In this document: positions 19,040-28,776 of the stretch, piece by piece
Numbering within the stretch: position 1 is the first letter of the stretch
Layout: every line of letters starts with the position of its first letter
Source: Arenicellales bacterium
GTDB taxonomy: Bacteria > Pseudomonadota > Gammaproteobacteria > BMS3Bbin11
Direction: 5' to 3'
Assembly: GCA_029287915.1 (NCBI GenBank)
Contig: JARFQE010000029.1
Span: forward strand, 71,245 to 126,879
Length of the DNA stretch: 55,635 bases
Translations under genes and position numbers: made by a program
The notes under the pieces: generated by a model
The model's input: only the letters and a program-made list of their open reading frames with translations
Told to the model about the DNA's origin: nothing
Databases searched by the model: none

Positions 19040-19852
19040 ATGTTGAATTATCCCGAGATCGATCCAGTCCTGCTTAGTATTGGCCCACTGAAAGTGCACT
19101 GGTATGGCATGATGTACCTGTTTGGATTTTTAGCCGCCTGGGTGCTAGGGGTATCACGAGCCTCGCACAGCGACAGCTGGAACAAAGATCAGGTCAGTGA
19201 TTTGGTACTGTACTGTGCGTTGGGGGCAGTAATCGGCGGTCGAATAGGGTATATCCTGTTTTACAAGTTGGATGACTATCTGGCACAGCCACTTGATATT
19301 TTTCGAGTCTGGGAAGGCGGGATGTCTTTCCATGGCGGTATGCTTGGAGTTTTTGTTGCGATCTGGCTATTTGGCAATAAGACTAACCGGACCTTCTTTC
19401 AGGTTAGCGATTTTGTTGCACCGCTGGTGCCAATTGGTCTTTTTTTTGGACGCATCGGTAATTTTATCAATCAGGAATTATGGGGACGTGTAACTGACTT
19501 ACCGTGGGGCATGGTTTTCCCTCTTGCAGGAAGTGCGCCGCGTCACCCGTCTCAGATCTATGAAGCCCTGCTTGAAGGTGTAGTACTGTTTTCCATTCTC
19601 TGGATTTACAGCGCTACGCTGAGACCTGTTGCCCGGGTTTCAGGCCTATTCCTTGTGCTTTATGGTGTGTTCAGGTTTTTTGTGGAGTTCACTCGAGAAC
19701 CTGATGACTATCTTGGTTTCGTTGCCCTTGACTGGATGACGATGGGCCAGCTACTGTCACTGCCAATGATAGTGGCTGGCTTGATAATCATGCTGCTAGC
19801 TGGCGGTCAGCGCTTTCACTATAAGGGCGAGGCCGGTAAGAAGGGTAACTAG
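19040..19852 (+). CDS. lgt: Prolipoprotein diacylglyceryl transferase
   Basis: Lgt transfers diacylglycerol from phosphatidylglycerol to the lipobox cysteine of prolipoproteins, the first step of lipoprotein maturation in the inner membrane. The 270-residue product has about seven membrane segments. The family signature [14 protein letters not shown] lies near residue 140, and [11 protein letters not shown] near residue 20 holds the conserved histidine. [13 protein letters not shown] near 172 is also typical. The 3' end overlaps the convergent TauE/SafE gene by 57 bp. thyA, a common neighbour of lgt, is absent here. Confidence 0.96.
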   Translation: MLNYPEIDPVLLSIGPLKVHWYGMMYLFGFLAAWVLGVSRASHSDSWNKDQVSDLVLYCALGAVIGGRIGYILFYKLDDYLAQPLDIFRVWEGGMSFHGGMLGVFVAIWLFGNKTNRTFFQVSDFVAPLVPIGLFFGRIGNFINQELWGRVTDLPWGMVFPLAGSAPRHPSQIYEALLEGVVLFSILWIYSATLRPVARVSGLFLVLYGVFRFFVEFTREPDDYLGFVALDWMTMGQLLSLPMIVAGLIIMLLAGGQRFHYKGEAGKKGN

Positions 19853-20566
19853 TTCGAACGCACGTTTGATAGAGCTATTGTGGCTTTTGATCGCGAGATG
19901 TGCACCGAAATAGCCGCCTGTTAAAGATCCCACTATCAGGGCCGGCAGCCATGACCATTTAACCGTACCCAGCAGTGCCAGGGTAATGGCCCCGGTCCCA
20001 TTCCAGAAGATACCCACGACTACCAGTGTATAAGCGATAGCGATTTTGTAATCCAGGCCAAACCAGCGCACTAGCCAGAGTGTGCAGAATAGTCCGGTAC
20101 CTGAGGTCAGTGATCCGTTAAGGATTCCAATAAGGAACAGGACAGTTCCTCCTATCAGGTATCCACTTTTATCACGGTGAAAGCTGTTTTCTTTAACACC
20201 CAGATCTGGTCGGCGCCAGGAGTATATGGCCAGTCCCACTGTCATTATGCCTAGAGCAAGGTTTGCAGTGTTTTCGGGTATGGTAAGAATGAGGCTTGCG
20301 CCAGGAATAACACCTGCAACACCGGTGACAAGAATAAAAAGGGCAAATTTCCACTGCAGTTTTTTTTCCCGGGAATGGCGAATTGCCGCCCCGAAACCGA
20401 GGGCCACACTGGCGATTTTATGTGTTGCCAATGCGACGGCAAACGGCAGCCCAAGAAAAATCAGTGCAGGGAGCTGCAGTAAACCAGCACCGCCACCGGC
20501 GTAGGACGAAAAGGTATTGGCCAGTGTGGAGATGATAAACAGCAGGATTTGATCAAATACATTCAT
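19796..20566 (-). CDS. TauE/SafE-family permease (sulfite exporter type)
   Basis: This 256-residue integral membrane protein has about eight hydrophobic segments and the family's two glycine-rich repeats: [18 protein letters not shown] near residue 23, and [19 protein letters not shown] near 150. TauE/SafE proteins move sulfite, sulfoacetate or other organosulfur anions across the inner membrane. Sulfite export would fit the sat and apr genes in this window, but the family is broad and substrate is inference. It is divergent from the DUF4124 gene, and its last 57 bp overlap the end of lgt on the other strand. Confidence 0.85.
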   Translation of the reverse strand: MNVFDQILLFIISTLANTFSSYAGGGAGLLQLPALIFLGLPFAVALATHKIASVALGFGAAIRHSREKKLQWKFALFILVTGVAGVIPGASLILTIPENTANLALGIMTVGLAIYSWRRPDLGVKENSFHRDKSGYLIGGTVLFLIGILNGSLTSGTGLFCTLWLVRWFGLDYKIAIAYTLVVVGIFWNGTGAITLALLGTVKWSWLPALIVGSLTGGYFGAHLAIKSHNSSIKRAFELVTLLTGLALIVKALTAS

Positions 20567-20649
20567 TTTTCTGTTCTTGTAAGCTTGTACTATGGTATTT
20601 GTGTCTTATTATTATGTCATTGTCACTATTTTTAACGGTAGGAATAAAT

Positions 20650-21267
20650 ATGCCGATTTTTAGATTTCAGTCAGTACACATTGTCTGGCTATTAGCGATA
20701 TTTTTTATCATTGATTGTGGATCAGCTTTTGCGATATCCAAATGTCAGGACGCAAGTGGAAAGTGGCACTATGGTGACAATGCAGCCGCTGCCTGTGGCG
20801 ATACCAGGATAACCATTATCGATAAAAGAGGCCGCAAGATTGATGAAGTTGCTCCTCCTATGACAGAGGAAGAAATCAATGCAAAGAAAGCAGAGGAAGA
20901 ACGCATAAAGGCAGAACAGAAACTAAAAGCTGAACGCGATCTTGAAAAGAAGCGCATTCTGGCAATTTACCCCAGGGAAGAGGACATTATTAGCGCAAGA
21001 GATAGCAGGCTCAGCGGAATGGACAAAAATATCAAGATGCAGGAAAGGTTGCTGGATGACATGCGACTTGAGATGAAAAAACTGGAAGCAAAAGAAATAC
21101 CAAATAATGAAAAAGACAGGGCAAAACTTGAGTCGCGAAAGGAAACTCAACAGCAGGACATTAATGAATTCTATCAGTCAATTACACGTTTACGTCGTGA
21201 AAGAGAAAAAACTGCTGAAAAGTATGAGAAAATTCTGACGGAATTTCGTGAATTGACAGCCGAATAA
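20650..21267 (+). CDS. DUF4124-domain periplasmic protein with long coiled coil
   Basis: The product has 205 residues: a signal peptide (MPIFRFQSVHIVW start, cleavage after GSAFA about residue 28), a short DUF4124-like beta domain (SKCQDASGKWHYGDN, residues about 30-60, with Cys and aromatic residues), then a charged coiled coil rich in Glu, Lys and Arg to the end. DUF4124 domains are common in gammaproteobacterial envelope proteins; their function is unknown. ATG 20650 is chosen because AGGAA precedes it and because it gives a compact signal peptide; an in-frame start at 20599 would add 17 residues. It lies 189 bp before sat. Confidence 0.75.
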   Translation: MPIFRFQSVHIVWLLAIFFIIDCGSAFAISKCQDASGKWHYGDNAAAACGDTRITIIDKRGRKIDEVAPPMTEEEINAKKAEEERIKAEQKLKAERDLEKKRILAIYPREEDIISARDSRLSGMDKNIKMQERLLDDMRLEMKKLEAKEIPNNEKDRAKLESRKETQQQDINEFYQSITRLRREREKTAEKYEKILTEFRELTAE

Positions 21268-21456
21268 TCTGTTTTAAAGTACACTTCTTATCTATTTCTC
21301 CCTGTTTTGGATGACAGATCCGAGTTTTCAGGCCCTTTACTGGTACTGTTCGCAATATCCACATAAAAAGCATTGATTGACAGATGCGTCCGAAATCTGA
21401 AGAATCGTCCGATCAATCTTTACAATCTGAATAATCAAGCAAGGAGTTTCTGAGTA

Positions 21457-22644
21457 ATGATTAAACCTCACGGTTCCGATGAGTTGAATCCGCTATTCGT
21501 TTACGATACGGAAAAACATGAAACACTATCCAAAGAGGCAGAAACCTTGCCTTCCCTGTTATTGAGTTCATCTGCTGCCGGCAACGCCGTCATGCTGGGT
21601 GCAGGCTACTATAATCCACTGACTGGATACATGAATGTTGCCGATGCTGTCAGTTGTGCAGAAAAAATGATGACAACTGGTGGCATTTTCTTTCCTGTCC
21701 CTGTGCTCAATTTGACCGAGAAGGCCGATGGCTTTGCTGTGGGTGACCGCATTGCCCTGCGTGATCCAAATGTAGATGGCAACCCGGTGCTGGCAGTGCA
21801 GACTGTTACAGGTATCGAGGATGTCACTGATGAGCAAATGGCCCTGATGACCGACAAAGTCTATCGTACTGACGACATGGAGCATCCGGGTGTGGCTGCT
21901 TTTAATGCCCAGGGGCAGGTTGCTGTCTCGGGGCCAATTGAAGTACTGAATTTCAGTTACTTCCAGTCAGAATTTCCTGACACCTTCCGCACAGCGGTTG
22001 AAATTCGCAATGAGATTATTGAACATGGCTGGAAGAAAATTGTTGCTTTCCAGACCAGAAATCCGATGCACCGTGCCCATGAAGAGCTGTGCAAAATGGC
22101 TATGCAGGCTGTAAATGCTGATGGATGTGTCATTCACATGCTGCTTGGCAAGCTGAAACCTGGTGATATTCCTGCACCGGTACGCGATGCATCGATTCGC
22201 AAAATGGTTGAGCTATATTTCCCGCCAAATTCAGTCATGATCACAGGCTATGGTTTTGATATGTTATATGCCGGTCCTCGTGAAGCCGTGCTGCATGCAT
22301 TGTTTCGCCAGAATATGGGGGCTACTCACTTCATTATCGGTAGAGACCATGCCGGCGTTGGAGATTACTATGGCGCTTTTGATGCACAGACCATTTTCGA
22401 CGATGAAGTGCCAGCAAGCGCGCTGGAGATTGAAATTTTCAACGCTGATCACACTGCCTACTCGAAAAAACTCAACAAGGTGGTCATGATGCGCGATGTA
22501 CCTGATCATACTAAAGATGACTTTATTCTTCTTTCCGGCACTCGTGTACGTGAAATGCTCGGTAACGGCGAAGCCCCGCCACCTGAATTTTCGCGCCCGG
22601 AAGTAGCGCAAATCCTGATGGACTACTATCAGAGTCTTGATTAG
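21457..22644 (+). CDS. sat: Sulfate adenylyltransferase (ATP sulfurylase), dissimilatory type
   Basis: This 395-residue monomer-type Sat of the kind found in sulfur oxidisers and sulfate reducers has no kinase domain. The active-site motif QTRNPMHRAHE (QxRNPxHxxHE) is near residue 199, and GRDHAGVGDYYGAF near 292 is the second conserved block. In oxidative direction it converts APS plus pyrophosphate to sulfate plus ATP, giving substrate-level phosphorylation downstream of AprBA (encoded at 45.6-48 kb). AAGGAG lies 10 nt before the ATG. A terminator follows, so transcription is probably monocistronic. The GC and codon use look like the neighbours. Confidence 0.96.
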   Translation: MIKPHGSDELNPLFVYDTEKHETLSKEAETLPSLLLSSSAAGNAVMLGAGYYNPLTGYMNVADAVSCAEKMMTTGGIFFPVPVLNLTEKADGFAVGDRIALRDPNVDGNPVLAVQTVTGIEDVTDEQMALMTDKVYRTDDMEHPGVAAFNAQGQVAVSGPIEVLNFSYFQSEFPDTFRTAVEIRNEIIEHGWKKIVAFQTRNPMHRAHEELCKMAMQAVNADGCVIHMLLGKLKPGDIPAPVRDASIRKMVELYFPPNSVMITGYGFDMLYAGPREAVLHALFRQNMGATHFIIGRDHAGVGDYYGAFDAQTIFDDEVPASALEIEIFNADHTAYSKKLNKVVMMRDVPDHTKDDFILLSGTRVREMLGNGEAPPPEFSRPEVAQILMDYYQSLD

Positions 22645-22670
22645 GCCCAGCTCACCTGTCTAAGTGAAAC

Positions 22671-22700
22671 AAAAGCCGCCAGTTAATGGCGGCTTTTGTT
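22671..22700 (+). terminator. Terminator after sat
   Basis: The hairpin AAAAGCCGCCA / TGGCGGCTTTT has an 11-bp stem with loop GTTAA and ends in TTTTGTTTG. The A-tract on the other arm means it could also act on the minus strand. Confidence 0.88.
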
Positions 22701-22856
22701 TGCCAGTTTGTGAGGTGTTTTTTCAGAATTTCTGGTAGCATGCACGGTCGATCGGGACGGCTGGACTTAAATAAGTCAACCGTATGCTGAATGTCAGATA
22801 GATGCTGGTTGATGTTCGTTTAAGGATTATCCGATTGTAGTAAGGAGCTAAAAATA

Positions 22857-23018
22857 ATGCCCACTTATATTCTTACTAATAAATTTGATGCCTGTGAGAG
22901 CCATAATATACTCACAGGCATGCATATTCGCCCGCACGGCCTGATGCGTCTCGATATAGACGGTTCTGAAACCAGCCATGCAATGAAACCCTACAACAAG
23001 GGTAACGAGAAGGCTTGA
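22857..23018 (+). CDS. 53-residue protein of unknown function, coupled to a phosphodiesterase gene
   Basis: ATG at 22857 follows a very good ribosome site (AAGGAG with 7 nt spacing). The 53-residue product (MPTYILTNKF... to GNEKA) is polar and without a membrane segment. Its TGA overlaps the TTG start of the next gene as TTGA, which supports real translation. I recognise no family. An 11-bp perfect inverted repeat (22888-22921) lies within the frame and may be a hairpin or operator. An alternative view is that this stretch is a structured leader for the downstream gene. Confidence 0.6.
   Translation: MPTYILTNKFDACESHNILTGMHIRPHGLMRLDIDGSETSHAMKPYNKGNEKA
22888..22921. repeat. Perfect 11-bp inverted repeat inside the 53-codon gene
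   Basis: ATGCCTGTGAG and CTCACAGGCAT are separated by 12 nt. No T-tract follows, so it is not a standard terminator. It could form a hairpin in the mRNA or be a protein-binding operator. Confidence 0.8.
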
Positions 23019-23533
23019 ATACGACATTAGTAGGTATTCTATCTGACACCCATGGCGTAATTCACCCCGGGGTGCTTGCAAGAATGAATGACTGCGAGGT
23101 CATTGTACATGCCGGGGATATCTGTGGCGGTGATGTACTGGAACAGCTGGCACCAAAGTCGGGTCAGCTGGTTGCAGTGCGAGGGAATAATGATGTTCTT
23201 CAACACTGGCAACGGGAAAGCCGTTTTAACCTTAAAGATCTGCCCGACGAGCAAAGTGTTGAATTACCAGGTGGAACACTGGCGGTCATTCATGGACACC
23301 AGTACTGGAGTCGTAACAATCCGCAGGCGTCCATCCTCTCACACTTTCCAAAAGCACGTGCCGTTGTCTATGGACACAGTCACTACGTGCAGCATGAAAA
23401 GGTAGACGGGCGCTGGCTGCTAAATCCAGGCGCCGCAGGAAATCGCCTGAATCGCGGTGGTTCGTCATGTCTCATTCTGAAGGCCAGCCAGCAGTCATGG
23501 CAGGTCGAGATGTTCAGGTTCGTCAATGATTAG
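23015..23533 (+). CDS. YfcE/MJ0936-type metallophosphodiesterase
   Basis: This 172-residue calcineurin-like phosphoesterase has the metal-binding blocks GILSDTHG (residues 7-14), VIHAGDICGGDVLE (near 31), VRGNNDV (near 55), VIHGHQ (near 90) and VVYGHSHY (near 115), in the right order for the small YfcE group. These enzymes hydrolyse phosphodiesters in vitro; physiological substrate is unknown. The start is TTG, overlapping the TGA of the 53-codon gene by 4 nt. It ends 12 bp before the convergent MscS gene. Confidence 0.88.
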   Translation: MNTTLVGILSDTHGVIHPGVLARMNDCEVIVHAGDICGGDVLEQLAPKSGQLVAVRGNNDVLQHWQRESRFNLKDLPDEQSVELPGGTLAVIHGHQYWSRNNPQASILSHFPKARAVVYGHSHYVQHEKVDGRWLLNPGAAGNRLNRGGSSCLILKASQQSWQVEMFRFVND

Positions 23534-23545
23534 AATCGGTGGTCT

Positions 23546-24652
23546 TTAGTTGTTCGCTTTGAATCCAGCGCCAGGCATTTCTTTAATATAGATATCGCGC
23601 TTGCCATACGGTATCTCAATACCTTCCTGCTTAAAGCGTTTGTATACTGCACTGTTAAGGTCATCCACTGCTCTACCTTTCAGTACAGGTTCATTGATCC
23701 AGCATAACAGCTCAAACTCCAGGCCATCATTGCCAAAATTTCTGAAGCGTACTCGTGGTTCAGGTACATCAACGGCAAAAGTTGAGTGGCTGGCTTCTTC
23801 AAGCAGGTACTTACGTACCTGGTCTATATCAGTCCCGTAGGCAACACTGACCTTTATCCTGATTCGGTATTTTTCATGAGGTCCACCTGTTTCATTGATA
23901 ACAGAGGTATTGCCCATGATTGAATTTGGAATAGTGACTTCTACATCATCCCGGGTCAGTAAACGAGTGCTGCGTATTCCAATGTGTCTTACCTCGCCAC
24001 GCTGGCCATCTTCAAGTACCACATAGTCGCCGATCTTGTATGGCGCATCTGCCATAATGAAGACGCCAGATATGAGGTTGCCCAGGGTATCCTTGGCCGC
24101 AAAACCGATAGCAATACCGAGCACACCGGCAGAGGCTAGCCATGCGGTCATATCGACATTCCAGGTCGTAAACAGCAGGTAAATTGCAATCGAAGAAATG
24201 ATCACCAGCGTCAGGTTTTGCAGCAACGGTAGTGTGTGCGTTGTAACAATTCCTTCATTCTTGTAGCTGATGCGGGTAAGGATGACGCGTGTCAGGCGGA
24301 AAAAAAACAGTGTCCATACCAGGATCAGTAGACTCATAAAAAAAGAGTCAAGAACACGCAGAATACGTCCGCTGCCGATAAGGATATCTGTCGTAATGTC
24401 TATCCCGGTCAGCACAATGGTGACAAACAGAGGACGTCCCAGCTGTTCAAGTATATCTTCATCAAGCGGAGTTTCTGTTTTACGTAACAGCCTAAGTAGA
24501 TATTTATGTACGACTTTTGATAGCAACCACGCCAGCGAGATGGTTAGCAATAAAATAATCAGGGCGACGACATAACGGTTATTCCCAAACAGGTTAAAAA
24601 CCGGGATCAACCAACCCATGATGGATGCCTGCAAGTTAGTGAATGCATCCAT
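23546..24652 (-). CDS. MscS-family mechanosensitive channel
   Basis: This 368-residue protein has four to five hydrophobic helices, then the pore-lining TM3 and beta domain typical of MscS: GVLGIAIGFAAKDTLGNLISG near residue 178, DYVVLEDGQRGEVRHIGIRST near 212, and VTIPNSIMGNTSVIN near 240. It would release solutes on hypo-osmotic shock. It is longer at the N-terminus than E. coli MscS. ATG 24652 is preferred: it starts 2 bp after the Nudix stop. A GTG at 24667 is in frame but would overlap that gene by 13 bp. Confidence 0.92.
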   Translation of the reverse strand: MDAFTNLQASIMGWLIPVFNLFGNNRYVVALIILLLTISLAWLLSKVVHKYLLRLLRKTETPLDEDILEQLGRPLFVTIVLTGIDITTDILIGSGRILRVLDSFFMSLLILVWTLFFFRLTRVILTRISYKNEGIVTTHTLPLLQNLTLVIISSIAIYLLFTTWNVDMTAWLASAGVLGIAIGFAAKDTLGNLISGVFIMADAPYKIGDYVVLEDGQRGEVRHIGIRSTRLLTRDDVEVTIPNSIMGNTSVINETGGPHEKYRIRIKVSVAYGTDIDQVRKYLLEEASHSTFAVDVPEPRVRFRNFGNDGLEFELLCWINEPVLKGRAVDDLNSAVYKRFKQEGIEIPYGKRDIYIKEMPGAGFKANN

Positions 24653-24654
24653 GC

Positions 24655-25194
24655 TCAGCGATTCCACTTTTCTATTGTGCAGTTGTGCAGTGTGAATGTT
24701 CCAGTTTTACGATCGATAAAGAAGCAACGTAGTGTGCTTTCAATGGTCTTAAAGGCAAGCGACCGCCATGGGATCTCATCTTCACTGAACAATTTTGTTT
24801 CAAGGCTTTCGGCACCGGGGAAGAAATCGGTATTTTTCAGGTCGGCAAGGAACATCATGTATACCTGCGAGATGTGGGGCAGGCTGATGACGGAATAGAG
24901 GCGAAGATTTTCCAGTGCGGCGTTCGCTTCTTCAATGCTTTCCCGCTGTGCGGCCTGTTCCAGTGTTTCTCCATTCTCCATAAAACCTGCAGGTAATGTC
25001 CAATAGTTATATCGCGGCTCGATAGCACGCCTGCATAACAGCACGCTGTCATCCCAGACTGGAACACAGCCAGCCACAATCTTTGGATTCTGATAGTGGA
25101 TATCACCACAATCAGTACAGACATGGCGCTGGCGATTATCACCATCAGGGACAATCAGGTCGACGGGCGATCCGCAGGACTGGCAATATTTCAT
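24655..25194 (-). CDS. Nudix hydrolase with N-terminal zinc ribbon
   Basis: The product has 179 residues. CQSCGSP (residues 4-10) and CTDCGDIH (26-33) form a zinc ribbon of the NudC type. The Nudix box follows near residue 71 as [20 protein letters not shown], with the REx2EE core that binds Mg2+. The domain order resembles NADH pyrophosphatase (NudC) and related short hydrolases; substrate is unproved. It is directly upstream of the MscS gene with a 2-bp gap, so the pair is co-transcribed. Confidence 0.88.
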   Translation of the reverse strand: MKYCQSCGSPVDLIVPDGDNRQRHVCTDCGDIHYQNPKIVAGCVPVWDDSVLLCRRAIEPRYNYWTLPAGFMENGETLEQAAQRESIEEANAALENLRLYSVISLPHISQVYMMFLADLKNTDFFPGAESLETKLFSEDEIPWRSLAFKTIESTLRCFFIDRKTGTFTLHNCTIEKWNR

Positions 25195-25428
25195 AATCGG
25201 AAAGTCATCTTGTAATGAATTGCATCTGCAACAGCATCCTGTATTCGAGAGTATCTTTCAAGTACTACGGGCAAAACTTTCATTTGCTTGCTGCACTGAT
25301 ACAGGATTGTCGAATTATGCAGGCTGGAATTCCTTTCTCGACCTACTGCTCGAGTAAGTTATACGGACACCGCTATTGACTGATTATGCTAAAATTAACG
25401 GTTATTTTTCATCTAAGGTCTTTTTCTT

Positions 25429-26013
25429 ATGCCCCGACTGAGAGCGCAGCTAGCTTCCTCCACTGATCCCGAGTGGGTAAAGGTCATTCTTGAAAATTTT
25501 GATGATTTCCTTATTGATCATGCTAGTTGTGAACGGAAGGCTATGGCCTATGCCATGTCTGTGGTGGTGAAATACCCGGACCGTACTGAAATTATTCCTG
25601 ATTTACTGCAGGTGGCGCAGGACGAACTGGACCATTTTCGTGATGTTCTGCTATTGATGAACGAGCGTGGTCTGCAGATGACACCTGATGAGCCCGATCC
25701 TTATGTCAATCAGCTGATCCAGGTGTGCCGGCATGGGCGTGAAAAAAGATTGCTCGACAGATTGCTGGTTGCATCGGTGATTGAGACGCGTGGGGCAGAG
25801 CGTTTCAGGATCATAGCCGAGGCGCTTGAAGATCCCAGATTAAAAGATTTTTATCGCGACCTGTGGGCGACTGAGGCCAGGCATGGTGACGTGTTTAAAA
25901 AAATGGCATTGAATTATTTTGATGAAGATGAGATTGACTCACGTAATCAGGAAATTATCGATGCTGAGGCTAAAATTATTGCAAATCTCGAGTGGCGTCC
26001 GTCACTGCATTGA
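25429..26013 (+). CDS. miaE: tRNA-(ms2io6A37) hydroxylase MiaE
   Basis: This ferritin-like diiron enzyme of 194 residues hydroxylates the isopentenyl group of ms2i6A at position 37 of tRNAs that read U-starting codons, and needs oxygen. The four-helix bundle ligands are visible: Glu in HASCERKAM, ExxH in QDELDHFRD, Glu in IETRGAERF and ExxH in TEARHGDVF. The length matches the short proteobacterial form. No SD is obvious in the 15 bp before the ATG. It precedes prfC by 50 bp on the same strand; both act on translation, so co-expression is plausible. Confidence 0.88.
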   Translation: MPRLRAQLASSTDPEWVKVILENFDDFLIDHASCERKAMAYAMSVVVKYPDRTEIIPDLLQVAQDELDHFRDVLLLMNERGLQMTPDEPDPYVNQLIQVCRHGREKRLLDRLLVASVIETRGAERFRIIAEALEDPRLKDFYRDLWATEARHGDVFKKMALNYFDEDEIDSRNQEIIDAEAKIIANLEWRPSLH

Positions 26014-26062
26014 AGGTGGAATTGGTACCCCTTCAGATACTGAATAATGACTGGTTATGTAA

Positions 26063-27637
26063 ATGAGTGAACTGCAAGATCAATTATCGAGGCGTCGAAC
26101 TTTTGCCATCATCTCGCACCCGGATGCTGGCAAAACCACGTTGACTGAAAAACTGTTGTTGTTTGGTGGTGCAATACAGCTGGCCGGGGCCGTCAAGGGA
26201 CGCAAGGCGGAACGCCATGCGACTTCTGACTGGATGGAGATGGAACAGCAACGCGGTATCTCTGTAACTACCTCGGTGATGCAGTTCCCCTACAGGGATC
26301 GGATCGTTAACCTGCTTGATACTCCAGGACATGAGGATTTTTCAGAGGATACCTATCGTACTCTGACTGCGGTTGATTCCGCCCTCATGGTTATCGACAT
26401 TGCCAAGGGGGTTGAGGCACGTACGATCAAGTTGATGGAAGTCTGTCGTCTGCGAACGACGCCGATTATGACATTCGTCAACAAGATGGACCGCTTCGGT
26501 CGTGATCCACTGGAGATACTTGACGAGGTTGAATCTGTACTGGATATTCGCTGTGCACCGATGACCTGGCCGATTGGGATGGGCAAAGAGTTTCGTGGCG
26601 TTTACCATCTCTATGAAGATCGTATCTATCTTTATGAACCAGGCAGCAAGGCCATTGATGGTGAAGTGATTGAAGGCATAGATTCAGAACAGGCTGCTAG
26701 CCGACTGGGCTCAGTTTTTGATGATCTGAAAGAGGAGATTGAACTGGTACGTGGTGCCAGTCATGAGTTTTCAGTTGATGCATATCTGGCAGGCACGCTG
26801 ACGCCGGTTTTCTTCGGATCGGCAATTAATAATTTTGGAGTACAAATTTTGCTCGATAGTTTTGTTGAGCATGCACCTCATCCTCAGCCAAGAGAAGCAA
26901 AACAACGAGAAGTTGAACCGGGAGAAGAAAAATTTACCGGTTTTGTATTCAAAATTCAGGCAAATATGGATCCAGCTCACCGTGACCGCATTGCTTTCCT
27001 GCGAGTGACTTCCGGCAAGTACCAGCGTGGAATGAAAATACGACACGTCAGGCTGGCCAGAGATGTACAGATCAATAATGCGCTGTCTTTCATGGCAGGT
27101 GAACGTTCTACTGCAGATGATGCATGGCCTGGAGATATCCTCGGCTTACATAACCACGGTACAATCCAGATTGGTGATGCCTTCTCGGAGGGAGAAGAAT
27201 TGAAATTTCTCGGTATCCCTCATTTTGCACCTGAACTTTTTCGTCGGGTTATTCTGAAGGACCCACTGAAGAATAAAGCGCTGTTGAAAGGTCTGCAGCA
27301 GCTCAGTGAAGAGGGTGCTACACAATTGTTCAGACCGCTGGAATCGAATGATTTGATACTGGGCGCAATCGGTATCTTGCAGTTTGATGTGGTAGCACAG
27401 CGTCTGAAATCTGAATATCGAGTTGAATGTGTATTTGAAACGGCAAATGTGGCTACTGCGCGCTGGATTGAATCGGACAAAGAACACGATATTGAATCGT
27501 TGAAACAAAAGTCCGCTAGCAACCTGGCTCTTGATGGCTCAGGCTGCCTGACTTACCTGGCACCAACACGGGTCAATCTTGACCTGGCGATTGAAAGATT
27601 TCCCGCTGTTGAGTTCAGGGCGACGAAAGAACATTAG
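26063..27637 (+). CDS. prfC: Peptide chain release factor 3
   Basis: RF3 is a GTPase that recycles RF1/RF2 from the ribosome after termination. The product has 524 residues. GTPase motifs are in order: [12 protein letters not shown] (G1, near residue 19), the switch [27 protein letters not shown] (G3, near 87) and NKMDR (G4, near 141). [13 protein letters not shown] (G5 region) and the beta-barrel domains follow. The distribution of prfC in gammaproteobacteria makes the presence unremarkable. Confidence 0.96.
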   Translation: MSELQDQLSRRRTFAIISHPDAGKTTLTEKLLLFGGAIQLAGAVKGRKAERHATSDWMEMEQQRGISVTTSVMQFPYRDRIVNLLDTPGHEDFSEDTYRTLTAVDSALMVIDIAKGVEARTIKLMEVCRLRTTPIMTFVNKMDRFGRDPLEILDEVESVLDIRCAPMTWPIGMGKEFRGVYHLYEDRIYLYEPGSKAIDGEVIEGIDSEQAASRLGSVFDDLKEEIELVRGASHEFSVDAYLAGTLTPVFFGSAINNFGVQILLDSFVEHAPHPQPREAKQREVEPGEEKFTGFVFKIQANMDPAHRDRIAFLRVTSGKYQRGMKIRHVRLARDVQINNALSFMAGERSTADDAWPGDILGLHNHGTIQIGDAFSEGEELKFLGIPHFAPELFRRVILKDPLKNKALLKGLQQLSEEGATQLFRPLESNDLILGAIGILQFDVVAQRLKSEYRVECVFETANVATARWIESDKEHDIESLKQKSASNLALDGSGCLTYLAPTRVNLDLAIERFPAVEFRATKEH

Positions 27638-27813
27638 AAATTAATTTAACTATTCCGTTTTATCTTTTTAGGCAAAATATCTAACACCAGTAATGCCAGA
27701 TCAGTAATCCGGCACTATTGTTGACAGATATAGTTCTACTCCAATATCCAGCTAAAGGTGAGCTGTAGTCGTGACTGAATACAGTCATGCAACGGTTCAA
27801 CAATTGTCCGCTG

Positions 27814-28776
27814 TCAAAGCCATTTAATTCTCCTGAATATTATTAACAACAACGTAGCAATGGCAGCCATAATAGACAGTAAGATAAAATAACCTGACTT
27901 TGAGTGTAGCTCTGGCATATTTTCAAAGTTCATTCCGTAAATACCCGCCAGAAAACTAAGTGGAACAAATACTGCCATGACGATGGTAAGTACTTTCATA
28001 ATCTTGTTCAGTCGATGAGACGCAACAGAAATATATCCATCGATAAGATCCGATGCAGTTTCGTAGTAAAGCTGCGACAGGCTCTGGGTACGTTCCTGCT
28101 GCTCCCATACGTCGATGATTTCATGTCTGGTCTTTTCGGTAAAGCCGCTGAAGTCTCTGTCCTTCAGCAATCTGAATAACTGTTCATGATAGGTGGCAAA
28201 TCTGTGCATCCGATTAAGATCACTCTTATACTGAATTAACTCAGCCAGCATAGAGTCATCTGGTTTCTCAACTATAAGCATCTCCAGCTCTTCAAGCCGG
28301 GACTCCAGTTGCAGAAGAACATCCAAAAATCTCAGCGCCACGAGACGACATAATTTCAAAGCAAGTTTCGATCCACTACCATAACTCTCGGGATCCTGCT
28401 CTACGATCTCATGCAGCCTGTTTATACTCAGTGACTGGCCTGAATGTCGCGTTATAAGAAAATTTTTACCGATGAATAACGCAAGCTGAATTGTTTTGAA
28501 ATCGATTTCTTTAGAATCAGCTGAAAGGCCTCTTAACAGTATAAAAGTATAATTATCGAAAGATTCAATCTTTGGCGGATGACGATCACGCTGGGCGTCC
28601 TGTATGGCCAATGGGTGAATCCCAAATTCTGACCGAAGTAAGTTTTCTTCTGTAGCTATATCAATTTCAAACAGGTCCAGCCAGATTATTGAATCAGGCT
28701 CCTTGTGCCATAATTCAATCAACTCCTCACCACCACTCATCAGGTTGCCGGAGATAAACAAATGGGTTTTTATCAT
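27814..28776 (-). CDS. CorA/ZntB-like divalent cation transporter
   Basis: This 320-residue protein has a large cytoplasmic N-terminal domain and two C-terminal membrane helices. The family signature YGMNF follows the first helix (FLAGIYGMNFENMPEL, near residue 275). CorA channels carry Mg2+, and also Co2+ or Ni2+, while ZntB relatives move Zn2+; substrate is not clear from sequence. It is one of two CorA-like genes within 4.4 kb (the other starts at 31051) and differs clearly from it in the loop after GMN. It stands alone on the minus strand. Confidence 0.9.
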   Translation of the reverse strand: MIKTHLFISGNLMSGGEELIELWHKEPDSIIWLDLFEIDIATEENLLRSEFGIHPLAIQDAQRDRHPPKIESFDNYTFILLRGLSADSKEIDFKTIQLALFIGKNFLITRHSGQSLSINRLHEIVEQDPESYGSGSKLALKLCRLVALRFLDVLLQLESRLEELEMLIVEKPDDSMLAELIQYKSDLNRMHRFATYHEQLFRLLKDRDFSGFTEKTRHEIIDVWEQQERTQSLSQLYYETASDLIDGYISVASHRLNKIMKVLTIVMAVFVPLSFLAGIYGMNFENMPELHSKSGYFILLSIMAAIATLLLIIFRRIKWL

